From CAYPGJ01 sp050174775 (GTDB lineage: Bacteria > Planctomycetota > Phycisphaerae > Phycisphaerales > UBA1924): a stretch of 64,000 nucleotides of DNA. Positions 16,748-24,001 of the stretch are shown here, piece after piece; positions within the stretch are counted from its first letter, which is position 1; the number at the start of each line of letters is the position of its first letter. The stretch lies in NCBI GenBank assembly GCA_050174775.1, contig JBFXJP010000001.1, positions 124,001-188,000 on the forward strand. Reading direction: 5' to 3'. A program made the translations under genes and the position numbers. Under the pieces are notes generated by a model that worked only from the letters and a program-made list of their open reading frames with translations, did not search any database and was not told where the DNA came from.

Positions 16748-16996
16748 ACTCTCCCTACTCTGCCTCGTAGAGAACTACGCCACCAGCATCACGAGCGATC
16801 GGTGCAAATCGGCCTTTCGATTTGGCCCACCGCTTCCCTTCTGCACCCGCCCCCCTCAACTCCGTCCGAGCTGCGAGCGCGAGCTCGCAGTCGCCACCTC
16901 CAGCACGCCTCAATTTCATCCCCTGCCCCGCCGCTCCATCCCCTCCCCCCACGCGCCGTACTATCCACCCACAGCGCAACCGGCAGGAGAACGCAC

Positions 16997-18631
16997 GTGA
17001 CCACCCGCTCCAAATCCCTCCGCCTCGGCGGTCTCGTCTTCCTCGGCTCACTCCTCGTCGGCCTCTCCGCCTCCTGGGCCGCCAAGCAGTCCGCCTACTC
17101 CTGGTTCGACCCCGTCGTCGACGTCTACGCCGTCCTCACACAGCACTACGTCGAGGAGCCCGACAAAAAAGCCATGCTCGAGGGCGCCATCGCCGGCATG
17201 GTCGAGTCCGTCGGCGACCCCTACACCGAGTTCGTCCCCACGCGCGACACCGCCGAGTTCGACAAGCAGATGCGCGGCCAATACGTCGGCGTCGGCGCCG
17301 AGGTCCGCATGGAAGACGGCTGGCTCGTCATCGTCAGCCCCTTCGAAGACGCCCCCGCCTACCGCGCCGGCATCATGGCCGGAGACCGTGTCGTCGCCAT
17401 CGACGGCGCCTCCACCCAGAACAAAGACGTCGAAGACTGTGTCGCGCTCCTCACCGGACAGCCCGGCACCAAGGTCACCGCCACCATCGAGCGCGCCGGC
17501 AAGCGCTTCGACGTCACCATGACCCGCGTCCAGATCCAGACGCCCACCGTCAAAGGCGTCCATCGCGTCAACGACCACTGGGACTTCTGGCTCGATCGGG
17601 AATCGAAGATCGCCTACGTCCGCATGACCCAGTTCACGCAGGCCGCGGGCGAGGACACCGAGCGCGTCCTCAGAGACCTTGCGGCCCAGGGCATGAAGGG
17701 CCTCGTCTTTGATCTGCGCTTCAACCCCGGCGGACTGCTCTCCACGGCGGTCGACGTCTCCGACCTCTTCCTCAAGAACGGCGTCATCGTCTCGACCAAG
17801 GGCCGCACGCAGGGGGAGCAGAAATTCACCGCGCGCGAGGGCGGCACACTCCCCGACTTCGACATGGTCGTCCTCATCAACAGCCGAAGCGCCTCGGCAA
17901 GCGAGATCGTGGCCGGCGCGCTCTCCGAGCAGGGCCGCGCCGTCGCCCTCGGCGAGCGCACGTTCGGCAAAGGCAGCGTCCAGACCGTCCTTCCGCTCCC
18001 CTCCGGCGCCGGGCAACTCAAGATCACCGAGCAGTACTACTACCTCCCCTCCGGCCGTCTCATCCATCGAAAGGATGACTCCACCGTCTGGGGCGTCGAT
18101 CCCACCCCGGGCTTCTACGTCCCCATGACCGACGACGAGTACTCCTCCATGCTCCTGGCGCGCCGCGAGGAGGAGATCGTCCGCCCGCGCGACGGCAACG
18201 GCGAGAACTGGGGCGAGGCCTCGTGGGTCCTCGCGCGACTCAAGGACAAGCAGCTCGCCGCGGCCGTCGAAGCCCTCCGCGCCAAGCAGACCACCGGCGA
18301 GTGGCCCGAGGTCGGGGGCGTCGAGCCCAAGCAGGAAGCGGTGCATGGCGAAGCGCGCCGTCTCGAGCAGGTCCGCGAGCGACTCCTCCGGGAGATGGAG
18401 CGCGTCGACCGCCGCCTGGCCGCGCTCGAGGAAGCCGGCGCCAAAGCCGACCCCGTGAGCGTCCTCCCCGAGAACGTCGAACTCTCCGGAGGCGAGCTCA
18501 TCGTCCGCGACGCCAAAGGCAACGAGATTGCCCGACTGCGCATCACCGGCGAAGGTCTGGGCCGGTGGCTCCTCGACGCGCCCGTCGAGAGCGCCGACAA
18601 GCCCCAGCCCGTCCCGCCCACCACACCCTGA
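16997..18631 (+). CDS. ctpA: C-terminal processing peptidase, S41 family (CtpA-like)
   Basis: The GTG at 16997 is chosen because AGGAGA sits 6 bases upstream and a signal/anchor sequence follows (GLVFLGSLLVGLSASWAA). The 544-residue protein has an N-terminal helical part (YVEEPDKKAMLEGAIAGMV), then a PDZ domain at about 90-190 (GVGAEVRMEDGWLVIVSPFE). The S41 catalytic domain comes next: NSRSASASEIVAGAL holds the nucleophilic Ser, and GERTFGKGSVQTV the catalytic Lys. It trims or degrades C-termini of periplasmic proteins. A long charged coiled-coil-like tail (about 430-500) is unusual for the family. tsaD starts 8 bases after its stop, so the genes are probably co-transcribed. Confidence 0.92.
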   Translation: MTTRSKSLRLGGLVFLGSLLVGLSASWAAKQSAYSWFDPVVDVYAVLTQHYVEEPDKKAMLEGAIAGMVESVGDPYTEFVPTRDTAEFDKQMRGQYVGVGAEVRMEDGWLVIVSPFEDAPAYRAGIMAGDRVVAIDGASTQNKDVEDCVALLTGQPGTKVTATIERAGKRFDVTMTRVQIQTPTVKGVHRVNDHWDFWLDRESKIAYVRMTQFTQAAGEDTERVLRDLAAQGMKGLVFDLRFNPGGLLSTAVDVSDLFLKNGVIVSTKGRTQGEQKFTAREGGTLPDFDMVVLINSRSASASEIVAGALSEQGRAVALGERTFGKGSVQTVLPLPSGAGQLKITEQYYYLPSGRLIHRKDDSTVWGVDPTPGFYVPMTDDEYSSMLLARREEEIVRPRDGNGENWGEASWVLARLKDKQLAAAVEALRAKQTTGEWPEVGGVEPKQEAVHGEARRLEQVRERLLREMERVDRRLAALEEAGAKADPVSVLPENVELSGGELIVRDAKGNEIARLRITGEGLGRWLLDAPVESADKPQPVPPTTP

Positions 18632-18639
18632 GCGCGTCC

Positions 18640-19713
18640 GTGTCCCTCGCACTCGGCATCGAGACCTCCTGCGACGAGACCGCCTGCGCCATCGTGCGCA
18701 ACGGCCGAGAAGTCCTCTCCTCCGTCGTCTGGTCCCAGCACACGCTCCATGAGGAGTACGGCGGAGTCGTCCCTGAAATCGCCTCCCGTGCGCACGTCGA
18801 GCGCATATATGACGTCGCGGCCAAAAGTTGCCATGCCGCGGCGACCTCAATTTCACACATTTCCGTGGTGACGGTCGGAAACCGTCCCGGGCTCATCGGC
18901 TCGCTTGTTGTCGGTGTTTCGACGGCAAAGGCCATCGCATGGGCCCTCAACAAGCCGCTCAAAGGTGTGGATCACGTCCGCGCGCACCTCATCGCCTCGT
19001 TCCTCACTTCCGTGGATGAGACCGGAGCGGACTGGCGCAGCCACGCGCCCGCCTTGGGCCTCGTCGTCAGTGGAGGCCACACAAGCATTTACGACTGGCA
19101 AAGCCCCTCGGATGCGCACGAGATCGGTCGAACCATCGACGACGCCGTGGGCGAGGCGTACGACAAAGTTGGGGCGATGCTCGGCCTCCCGCACCCCGCC
19201 GGCCCCGCCCTCGACGCCCTCGCAGTCACCGGAAACGCGCGCGCGTACGACTTCCCTGTCAGCCGTCTCGACCCCGCCTCCCTCGACTTCTCATTCTCCG
19301 GCCTCAAGACCGCAGCCCTCTACGCGATCCGGGGGCTGCCGGGCCCCGGGGGGGTCTTCGAGCGCGATCACACCGCCCTGTCGCAGGCGGAAAAGGCCGA
19401 CATCGCCGCGAGTTTTCAGCGTGCCGCGAGCCGAGCCGTGATCCTGAAACTGGAGCGCGCCCTCGATACTCAGGCTCCCAGAGCCCGCTCGATCATCGTC
19501 GGTGGGGGGGTGAGCGCGAACAGCAGGCTGCGTCAGGAACTCCTCGATCTGGGTTGTCGAAAAGGCCTGCACGTCGGGCTACCGAAGATGGAGTACTGCG
19601 TCGACAACGCCGCCATGATCGCGGCCCAGGGCTGGTGGGAATGGCAGGCAGGGTGTGAAGATGGGTTAACCCTGCGCGCCCAACCCACCCTCTCGAGCGC
19701 ACGGGGCAGGTAG
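18640..19713 (+). CDS. tsaD: tRNA N6-adenosine threonylcarbamoyltransferase TsaD
   Basis: The protein (357 residues) begins at the GTG at 18640, giving VSLALGIETSCDETACAIV, the invariant N-terminus of the Kae1/TsaD family. The metal ligands are visible as HVRAH (His 112 and 116) and the Asp in CVDNAAMIA (about 322). VVSGGHTSIY is the ATP/substrate loop. It transfers the threonylcarbamoyl group to A37 of tRNAs reading ANN codons, together with TsaB and TsaE, which are not in this window. The HVRAH variant replaces the more usual HLEGH but keeps both His. It lies between ctpA and a release-factor-like gene that starts on the next base after its stop. Confidence 0.95.
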   Translation: MSLALGIETSCDETACAIVRNGREVLSSVVWSQHTLHEEYGGVVPEIASRAHVERIYDVAAKSCHAAATSISHISVVTVGNRPGLIGSLVVGVSTAKAIAWALNKPLKGVDHVRAHLIASFLTSVDETGADWRSHAPALGLVVSGGHTSIYDWQSPSDAHEIGRTIDDAVGEAYDKVGAMLGLPHPAGPALDALAVTGNARAYDFPVSRLDPASLDFSFSGLKTAALYAIRGLPGPGGVFERDHTALSQAEKADIAASFQRAASRAVILKLERALDTQAPRARSIIVGGGVSANSRLRQELLDLGCRKGLHVGLPKMEYCVDNAAMIAAQGWWEWQAGCEDGLTLRAQPTLSSARGR

Positions 19714-20220
19714 ATGCACCCCGCCACTTTGCCTGAGGACGCGTTGTTGAAGGATTGTGAAGTGATCCGTGGCAAAGCGTCTGGACCGGGCGGTCAGCAC
19801 CGAAACAAGGTCGAAACCCACGTCGAAATCCGCCATAAACCCTCCGGAATCACCGGCCAGGCCGGGGAGCGACGCAGCCAGAACGAGAACCGCAAGGTGG
19901 CCCTCCGACGCCTCCGCCTGAACCTGGCCGTCGGTCTCCGCGAGCCCGTTCCCCGGGGCGAGATCCGGAGCGAAGCGTGGCGACGCCACGCAGATGAGGG
20001 AACCGGACGCGTCCGCTGTTCGGATAAGTCCCCGGATTTCCCCACGCTTTTGGCCGAAGCCCTCGATGTCCTCGCCGACTCCGGCTGGGAGCCTTCTGAG
20101 GCAGGCTTGCGTCTCGGCGTGACGGGAACACAGTTGATGCGTTTGGTCGGGAAGTATGCGCCGGCGCATGTTGTGGTGAATGAGTCACGACTGCAGAGAG
20201 GGCTGCGAAAGTTGCGATAA
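19714..20220 (+). CDS. peptide chain release factor-like protein (GGQ domain only)
   Basis: The 168-residue protein contains the universal GGQ motif in GKASGPGGQHRNKVETHVEI, the loop that triggers peptidyl-tRNA hydrolysis in RF1/RF2. The stop-codon recognition domain is absent. GERRSQNENRKVALRRLRL matches the RF-1 domain helix after the GGQ loop. The C-terminal third (FPTLLAEALDVLADSGWEPS, GLRLGVTGTQLMRLVGKY) differs from the basic tail of ArfB/YaeJ and looks like a small helical DNA- or RNA-binding module. A ribosome-rescue role is inferred. The ATG abuts the TAG of tsaD without a gap, so translation is likely coupled. Confidence 0.9.
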   Translation: MHPATLPEDALLKDCEVIRGKASGPGGQHRNKVETHVEIRHKPSGITGQAGERRSQNENRKVALRRLRLNLAVGLREPVPRGEIRSEAWRRHADEGTGRVRCSDKSPDFPTLLAEALDVLADSGWEPSEAGLRLGVTGTQLMRLVGKYAPAHVVVNESRLQRGLRKLR

Positions 20221-20403
20221 GGGGGGCGTTGCGAGCGTGTATCCCGGTCGATACTGTTCGGCGACGTGGTCCGGGGCAAAGAGTTCCTCGCGTCGTTCGT
20301 CTGTATGGGGGGTGACGGGCGTCGGGCGTTTCGGCGCGTGGAGTAGCGTTCGCACCGGGTGTTAGGAGGAGCGTCCGATCCGGGTCGCGGGGACGCAGGT
20401 CTC

Positions 20404-21834
20404 ATGCACGACACGATCTCGAATTCGTTGCGTTTGTTGATCGACGCCTTGCGTGAGGCGGGCGCGGATCGGTCGGAGCTGCGAGAGGCGATGCAGGTGG
20501 TCGGTCGCTGGCTGCAGGAGGCGGCCGGTGAATCGGAGCGTGCGCCTGAATCGGAGTCTCGCGGCGCCGAGCGTCCGCCGGCGTCGACGAGTGATCTGGA
20601 GGTGGTGTCGTCGCGCAGCCGCCTGAAGGCGGAGGCGTGTCGATGGGCGGTGGAGCGTCGCCGGCTTCTGGAGGAGGGGGCGGAGTTCATGCACGAGGTC
20701 CGGCCTCGTGACGCGGCGCTGGTCGAGCGCGGGCGGGCGATCCGGGACTGCTACCTGTGGATGCTCGATCCGTACGCGCAGCTGCCTGAGGACGAGGCGC
20801 TTGAGCGGGTGGCGGGGTGCTACGAGGCGCTGGCCACGGTCGCTGACCTGGCGCGGGACATGGTGGCCGCGGGCGAGACGGTGAGCCCGGCCGCCAAGGA
20901 CCTGTACTACATGTTCGCCGAGGCGCAGTCCGGTCTGCGGGCCGGGCTCGTGGCGATCGGGGTGCGTCCGGATCGGGACCAGATCGATTCGTTCTCGTGG
21001 TTGCGGGATCGGACGTTCGCGCAGCGGGTGTTCATCGACCGTCACATGAAGCTCGAGGACCCGGCCGACCCTGCGAACTGGGAGGATCTCAAGGAGCGGA
21101 CGGACAAGCTGCGCGCGACGTGGATGGCGGCGCGGTCGGGCGACAAGGAACTCACGGCGCTCAAGAACCGTGCGCGGCATCACGCGCAGCGTCTGATGGC
21201 GGGTTCGACGGGGGACGAGGCTCGGCACGACTGGGAGCAGTTGTTCGGGGCCGTGGAGGGCATGATCCAGCGCGGTCTGCCGCCGTCGTCGAAGGAAGTG
21301 ACGGACCCGCTGCTCGACCTGGCGGACAAGGCGCCTGCCGAGCTGGAGTTGAACGAGAACGAGATTCGCGCGCTGGAGGCGGCGAGGAAGCGTCGCACGC
21401 AGCTGGCCGCCACGGCGCGGCGGGACGCGGCGGCCGAGGAAGAGGGCGAGGAAGAGGATGACGGGCCTGTCGTGCGGGAGGCCGCGGAGATCCTCCGGGG
21501 AAAAGTAGTAGTGCTCATCGGTGGTGAGCGTCGGCCCGGAGCGGCCGAGGCTCTTGAGCGGTCGCTTGCGCTCGAGGAGCTGCGCTGGGTCGAGACGAAG
21601 CCGCACGAGTCGGTGTCAAAGTTCGAGTCGGACGTGTCTCGTCCGGACGTGGACGTGGTGCTGCTGGCGATCAGGTGGACGAGCCATTCGCACGGGGACG
21701 TGCAGAAGATGTGCGAGCGGTACGGGAAGGCGTTCGTGCGTCTGCCCGGCGGGTACAGCCCGTCGCAGGTGGCGATGCAGGTGATCGGGCAGGTCAGCGA
21801 TCGTCTGCGCGAGGTGCAGAACGGCTCGAACTGA
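20404..21834 (+). CDS. helical protein with DUF2325-like C-terminal domain
   Basis: The 476-residue protein is of unknown function. Residues 1-350 are almost wholly helical and charged (LRLLIDALREAG, YAQLPEDEALERVAGCYEAL), without a signal peptide. An acidic linker (AAEEEGEEEDDG) leads to a C-terminal alpha/beta domain starting KVVVLIGGERRPG. With DVVLLAIRWTSHSHGDVQKM and FVRLPGGYSPSQVAMQV, it matches the DUF2325 pattern (VLxVGG ... D.V.SH....K..C ... P...). The ATG at 20404 is chosen; an AGGAGGA at 20364 is too far upstream to serve it. The last 41 bases overlap the end of the convergent phytase-like gene. Confidence 0.72.
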   Translation: MHDTISNSLRLLIDALREAGADRSELREAMQVVGRWLQEAAGESERAPESESRGAERPPASTSDLEVVSSRSRLKAEACRWAVERRRLLEEGAEFMHEVRPRDAALVERGRAIRDCYLWMLDPYAQLPEDEALERVAGCYEALATVADLARDMVAAGETVSPAAKDLYYMFAEAQSGLRAGLVAIGVRPDRDQIDSFSWLRDRTFAQRVFIDRHMKLEDPADPANWEDLKERTDKLRATWMAARSGDKELTALKNRARHHAQRLMAGSTGDEARHDWEQLFGAVEGMIQRGLPPSSKEVTDPLLDLADKAPAELELNENEIRALEAARKRRTQLAATARRDAAAEEEGEEEDDGPVVREAAEILRGKVVVLIGGERRPGAAEALERSLALEELRWVETKPHESVSKFESDVSRPDVDVVLLAIRWTSHSHGDVQKMCERYGKAFVRLPGGYSPSQVAMQVIGQVSDRLREVQNGSN

Positions 21835-22879
21835 TCGGGTCGGTGAAGCGGAAGGCGAGTATGGCGTTGGTGGGCTGGCCGTCGGCTCCGAAGTTGTCGT
21901 CTGCCAGGATGATGAGCAGTCGTGCGTCGGTGTCTGCGCGGAGGGGTGGGCCGAGGGCGATGGCCTCGTAGTTGACGGTGGACGGGGCGCCGAGGGCCTG
22001 GAGGGTGGCGATGGTCTCGGTGTGGAGTGGGATGAGTGCGGGCGGCGCGGGGTCGAGCGAGGGCGTGTCGGTGGTGTCGGTCTCGTCGTGACGGATCGTG
22101 ACGAGTCGCACTGCGGCGTCGTAGCCGGAGGCAATGGAGAAGGATCGTTCGAGGGTGAGGAATCGCGATTCGTCGAGGCCGCAGGCGTCGGCGAGCGAGT
22201 TGTATGACGGGAAGAACGCGAGGGTGTTGGGAGGGGCGGGGAGCGTGACGTAGGCGTGCTGCCGGAGCGCGACGGTCGCGTCGTGGCTCCAGATCACGGC
22301 GCGCGAGAGCGCGGGGCGGGAGAAGGAAGCTTCGGGGCCGTCGGAGTCGATCGCGGATTCGGTGATCGCCCAGATCTCACAGGCGTCGGCGCGCGGCCGC
22401 ACGAGGATGGATTCGAACGCGCGGTTCTTGCGGAAGCGCGAGCCGACGGGCTCGGGCGTGACGAAGCGGCGCGTGAGCGCGAGGGTGGGGTTGCCTGTTT
22501 GCAGCGTGAATGCAGCGGCGGCGCAGGGTCGCTCGAATGCGACGTAGAGGAGTTCGCCGTCGGAGGCGAGTCCTTCAGCGTCGGAGATGTCTGGCGCGTC
22601 GAGGGTGTGGACCGCGATCACATTCGCCGTGACCGACCTGGCGGCGGGGTCGACGTCGATGCGGAGCTCATAAAGGCGGGTGGCGTCTTCCTTCTCGTCG
22701 GTGACGGCGAACCATCGGCCTTGGTGGTAGGTGAGGCCGGAGAGCCCGCCGACACGTCGTTTGTCGAGGGATGTGCCGGAGGAGATGGCGCTTGTGGCGA
22801 GGAGTTCGATGGTGGGGAGCGGCTCTGAGAGGGCCGGTGGCGCGAGCGAGGCGGACAGGATGAGGAGCGCACCGATCAT
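21794..22879 (-). CDS. secreted phytase-like esterase-domain protein
   Basis: The start is the ATG at 22879, which overlaps the stop of the BtuF-like gene in ATGA, so translation is coupled. The signal peptide is MIGALLILSASLAPPALSEP. The 361-residue body matches the 'esterase-like activity of phytase' family: RVGGLSGLTYHQGRWFAVTD, DISDAEGLASDGELLYVAFE, RKNRAFESILV and VNYEAIALGPPL are its repeated propeller motifs with acidic metal-site residues. The substrate is unknown. The long open frame upstream in the same phase is an antisense shadow of nothing real and lies inside the BtuF-like gene. The 3' end runs 41 bases into the convergent DUF2325-like gene. Confidence 0.87.
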   Translation of the reverse strand: MIGALLILSASLAPPALSEPLPTIELLATSAISSGTSLDKRRVGGLSGLTYHQGRWFAVTDEKEDATRLYELRIDVDPAARSVTANVIAVHTLDAPDISDAEGLASDGELLYVAFERPCAAAAFTLQTGNPTLALTRRFVTPEPVGSRFRKNRAFESILVRPRADACEIWAITESAIDSDGPEASFSRPALSRAVIWSHDATVALRQHAYVTLPAPPNTLAFFPSYNSLADACGLDESRFLTLERSFSIASGYDAAVRLVTIRHDETDTTDTPSLDPAPPALIPLHTETIATLQALGAPSTVNYEAIALGPPLRADTDARLLIILADDNFGADGQPTNAILAFRFTDPISSSRSAPRADDR

Positions 22880-23865
22880 CCCGTGCGCTCCAGCGGCTCC
22901 CAGGGGAAGTCGGCGGGCATGCGGTCCGGTCGGTCGTTGATCCATGCGGCGAGCCACTCGAAGGCGTCGACGAGTCGGTGTGACGGACGGTTGAACATCT
23001 GGTTGCCGTCGACAAGGGCGACATGCTGATTCTTCACGGCCGGCAGGGAGCGAAACCAGTCGTGAGAGAGGAGTCGCGCGGCTTCGGCGCGGGTCTGGTC
23101 GAGGTTGAGGCCGCAGGGGCAGAGGATGAGGCGGTCGGGCGCGGCGCTGAGAAGTTCCTCGGGGGTGATGCGTCGAGAGGGGGGGGCTGATGCTGAGGTG
23201 GTGTTGGTTTGTGCGTGGGCCGAGGTGGGGTTGAGGGGGTGCGAGCCGCCGGCGCGTTCGATGAGCGCGGGAGTCCAGTGGCCTGCGATGTAGAGAGGAT
23301 CGGGCCAGTCGAGGAATGCGACGGTGGGGGAGGGGGCGTAGGGGACGGCGAGATCGGTGGCGAGGAAGAAGCGGTTGCGGAGGTCGCCGACGAATCGCTT
23401 GGCCGAATCTTCGCGCGCGAGGGCGCGGCCGAGCGTGAGGATGTCGTCGAACACCGCCTCGATCGTGGCGGGATTGAAGGAGAGGACGCGCGCGGGTGGA
23501 TCGAGGGAGTCGGCGATCGCGCGTACGGAGTCGAGGTCGATGGAGCAGACGGAGCAGAGATCCTGGGTGAGGATGAGGTCGGGTTCGAGTGCGCGGAGGC
23601 GGTCGGCGTCGAGGTGGTAGAGAGGTTTGTTCGCGGAGAGAGAGGCGGAGACGAGCGCGTCGGTGGCGGAGGCGCCTTGTGAGGGGTAGTCGGTGGTCTG
23701 GGAGGTGAGGGCAGGGAGCCGTGTGACGGAGGCGGGGTGGTCGCACTCGTGGGAGCGACCGACGAGTCGGACGGGGGGAAGGTCCGAGAACGGTTGCTGT
23801 AGGGGGAACTGCAGGAGGGCGGCGAGCGTCTCAGTCGCGGACGGGAGCAGGCTGACGACGCGCAT
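22876..23865 (-). CDS. cobalamin/iron-complex binding protein, BtuF-like, without signal peptide
   Basis: The start at 23865 yields MRVVSLLPSATETLAAL, which is the standard N-terminus of this group within PF01497 periplasmic-binding proteins. VGRSHECDHPASV, ALEPDLILTQDLCSVCSI, VAFLDWPDPLYIAGHWTPAL and NRPSHRLVDAFEWLA are further family motifs. The protein (329 residues) has no export signal. That is common in this subgroup and leaves its place of action unclear: cytoplasmic cofactor binding is more likely than transporter feeding. No BtuC or BtuD gene is near. It is coupled to the phytase-like gene by a 4-base overlap and diverges from gspD across 136 bases. No cobalamin-riboswitch B12 box was seen in that gap. 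Confidence 0.88.
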   Translation of the reverse strand: MRVVSLLPSATETLAALLQFPLQQPFSDLPPVRLVGRSHECDHPASVTRLPALTSQTTDYPSQGASATDALVSASLSANKPLYHLDADRLRALEPDLILTQDLCSVCSIDLDSVRAIADSLDPPARVLSFNPATIEAVFDDILTLGRALAREDSAKRFVGDLRNRFFLATDLAVPYAPSPTVAFLDWPDPLYIAGHWTPALIERAGGSHPLNPTSAHAQTNTTSASAPPSRRITPEELLSAAPDRLILCPCGLNLDQTRAEAARLLSHDWFRSLPAVKNQHVALVDGNQMFNRPSHRLVDAFEWLAAWINDRPDRMPADFPWEPLERTG

Positions 23866-24001
23866 GCGACCGAGTGTACGTAGCGAGGTTGTGTCGGGGG
23901 GTGCAAGGCGCCGATAGAAGCCGGATTGGGGGCCGATCCGGGCGGGGCGAGTACCGATGCGGTGTGTTATATGTCCGTCGCGACAGAGGCTGAGGAGCAC
24001 G

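Larger units (their letters stand above)
16363..16996. other. 634-base intergenic region packed with palindromic repeats
   Basis: This gap separates the divergent hflX and ctpA genes. It holds two copies of the variable-stem palindrome also found at 5182, plus at least three further perfect hairpins: CTCGCTTC-AAA-GAAGCGAG at 16583, GATTCGCACC-GCA-GGTGCGAATC at 16614 and CTGCGAGC-GCGA-GCTCGCAG at 16871. No open frame in it looks coding. Both promoters must lie here, but no clear -35/-10 pair stands out. Confidence 0.8.

Noticed and set aside
14798..18900. Functional link between tRNA-Thr and tsaD
   Set aside because: They lie on opposite strands with hflX and ctpA between them; closeness alone is no evidence, although tRNA-Thr is a t6A substrate in general.
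23866..24001. Cobalamin riboswitch before the BtuF-like gene
   Set aside because: The gap is only 136 bases, shared with gspD, and no B12-box-like sequence or suitable folding was seen.
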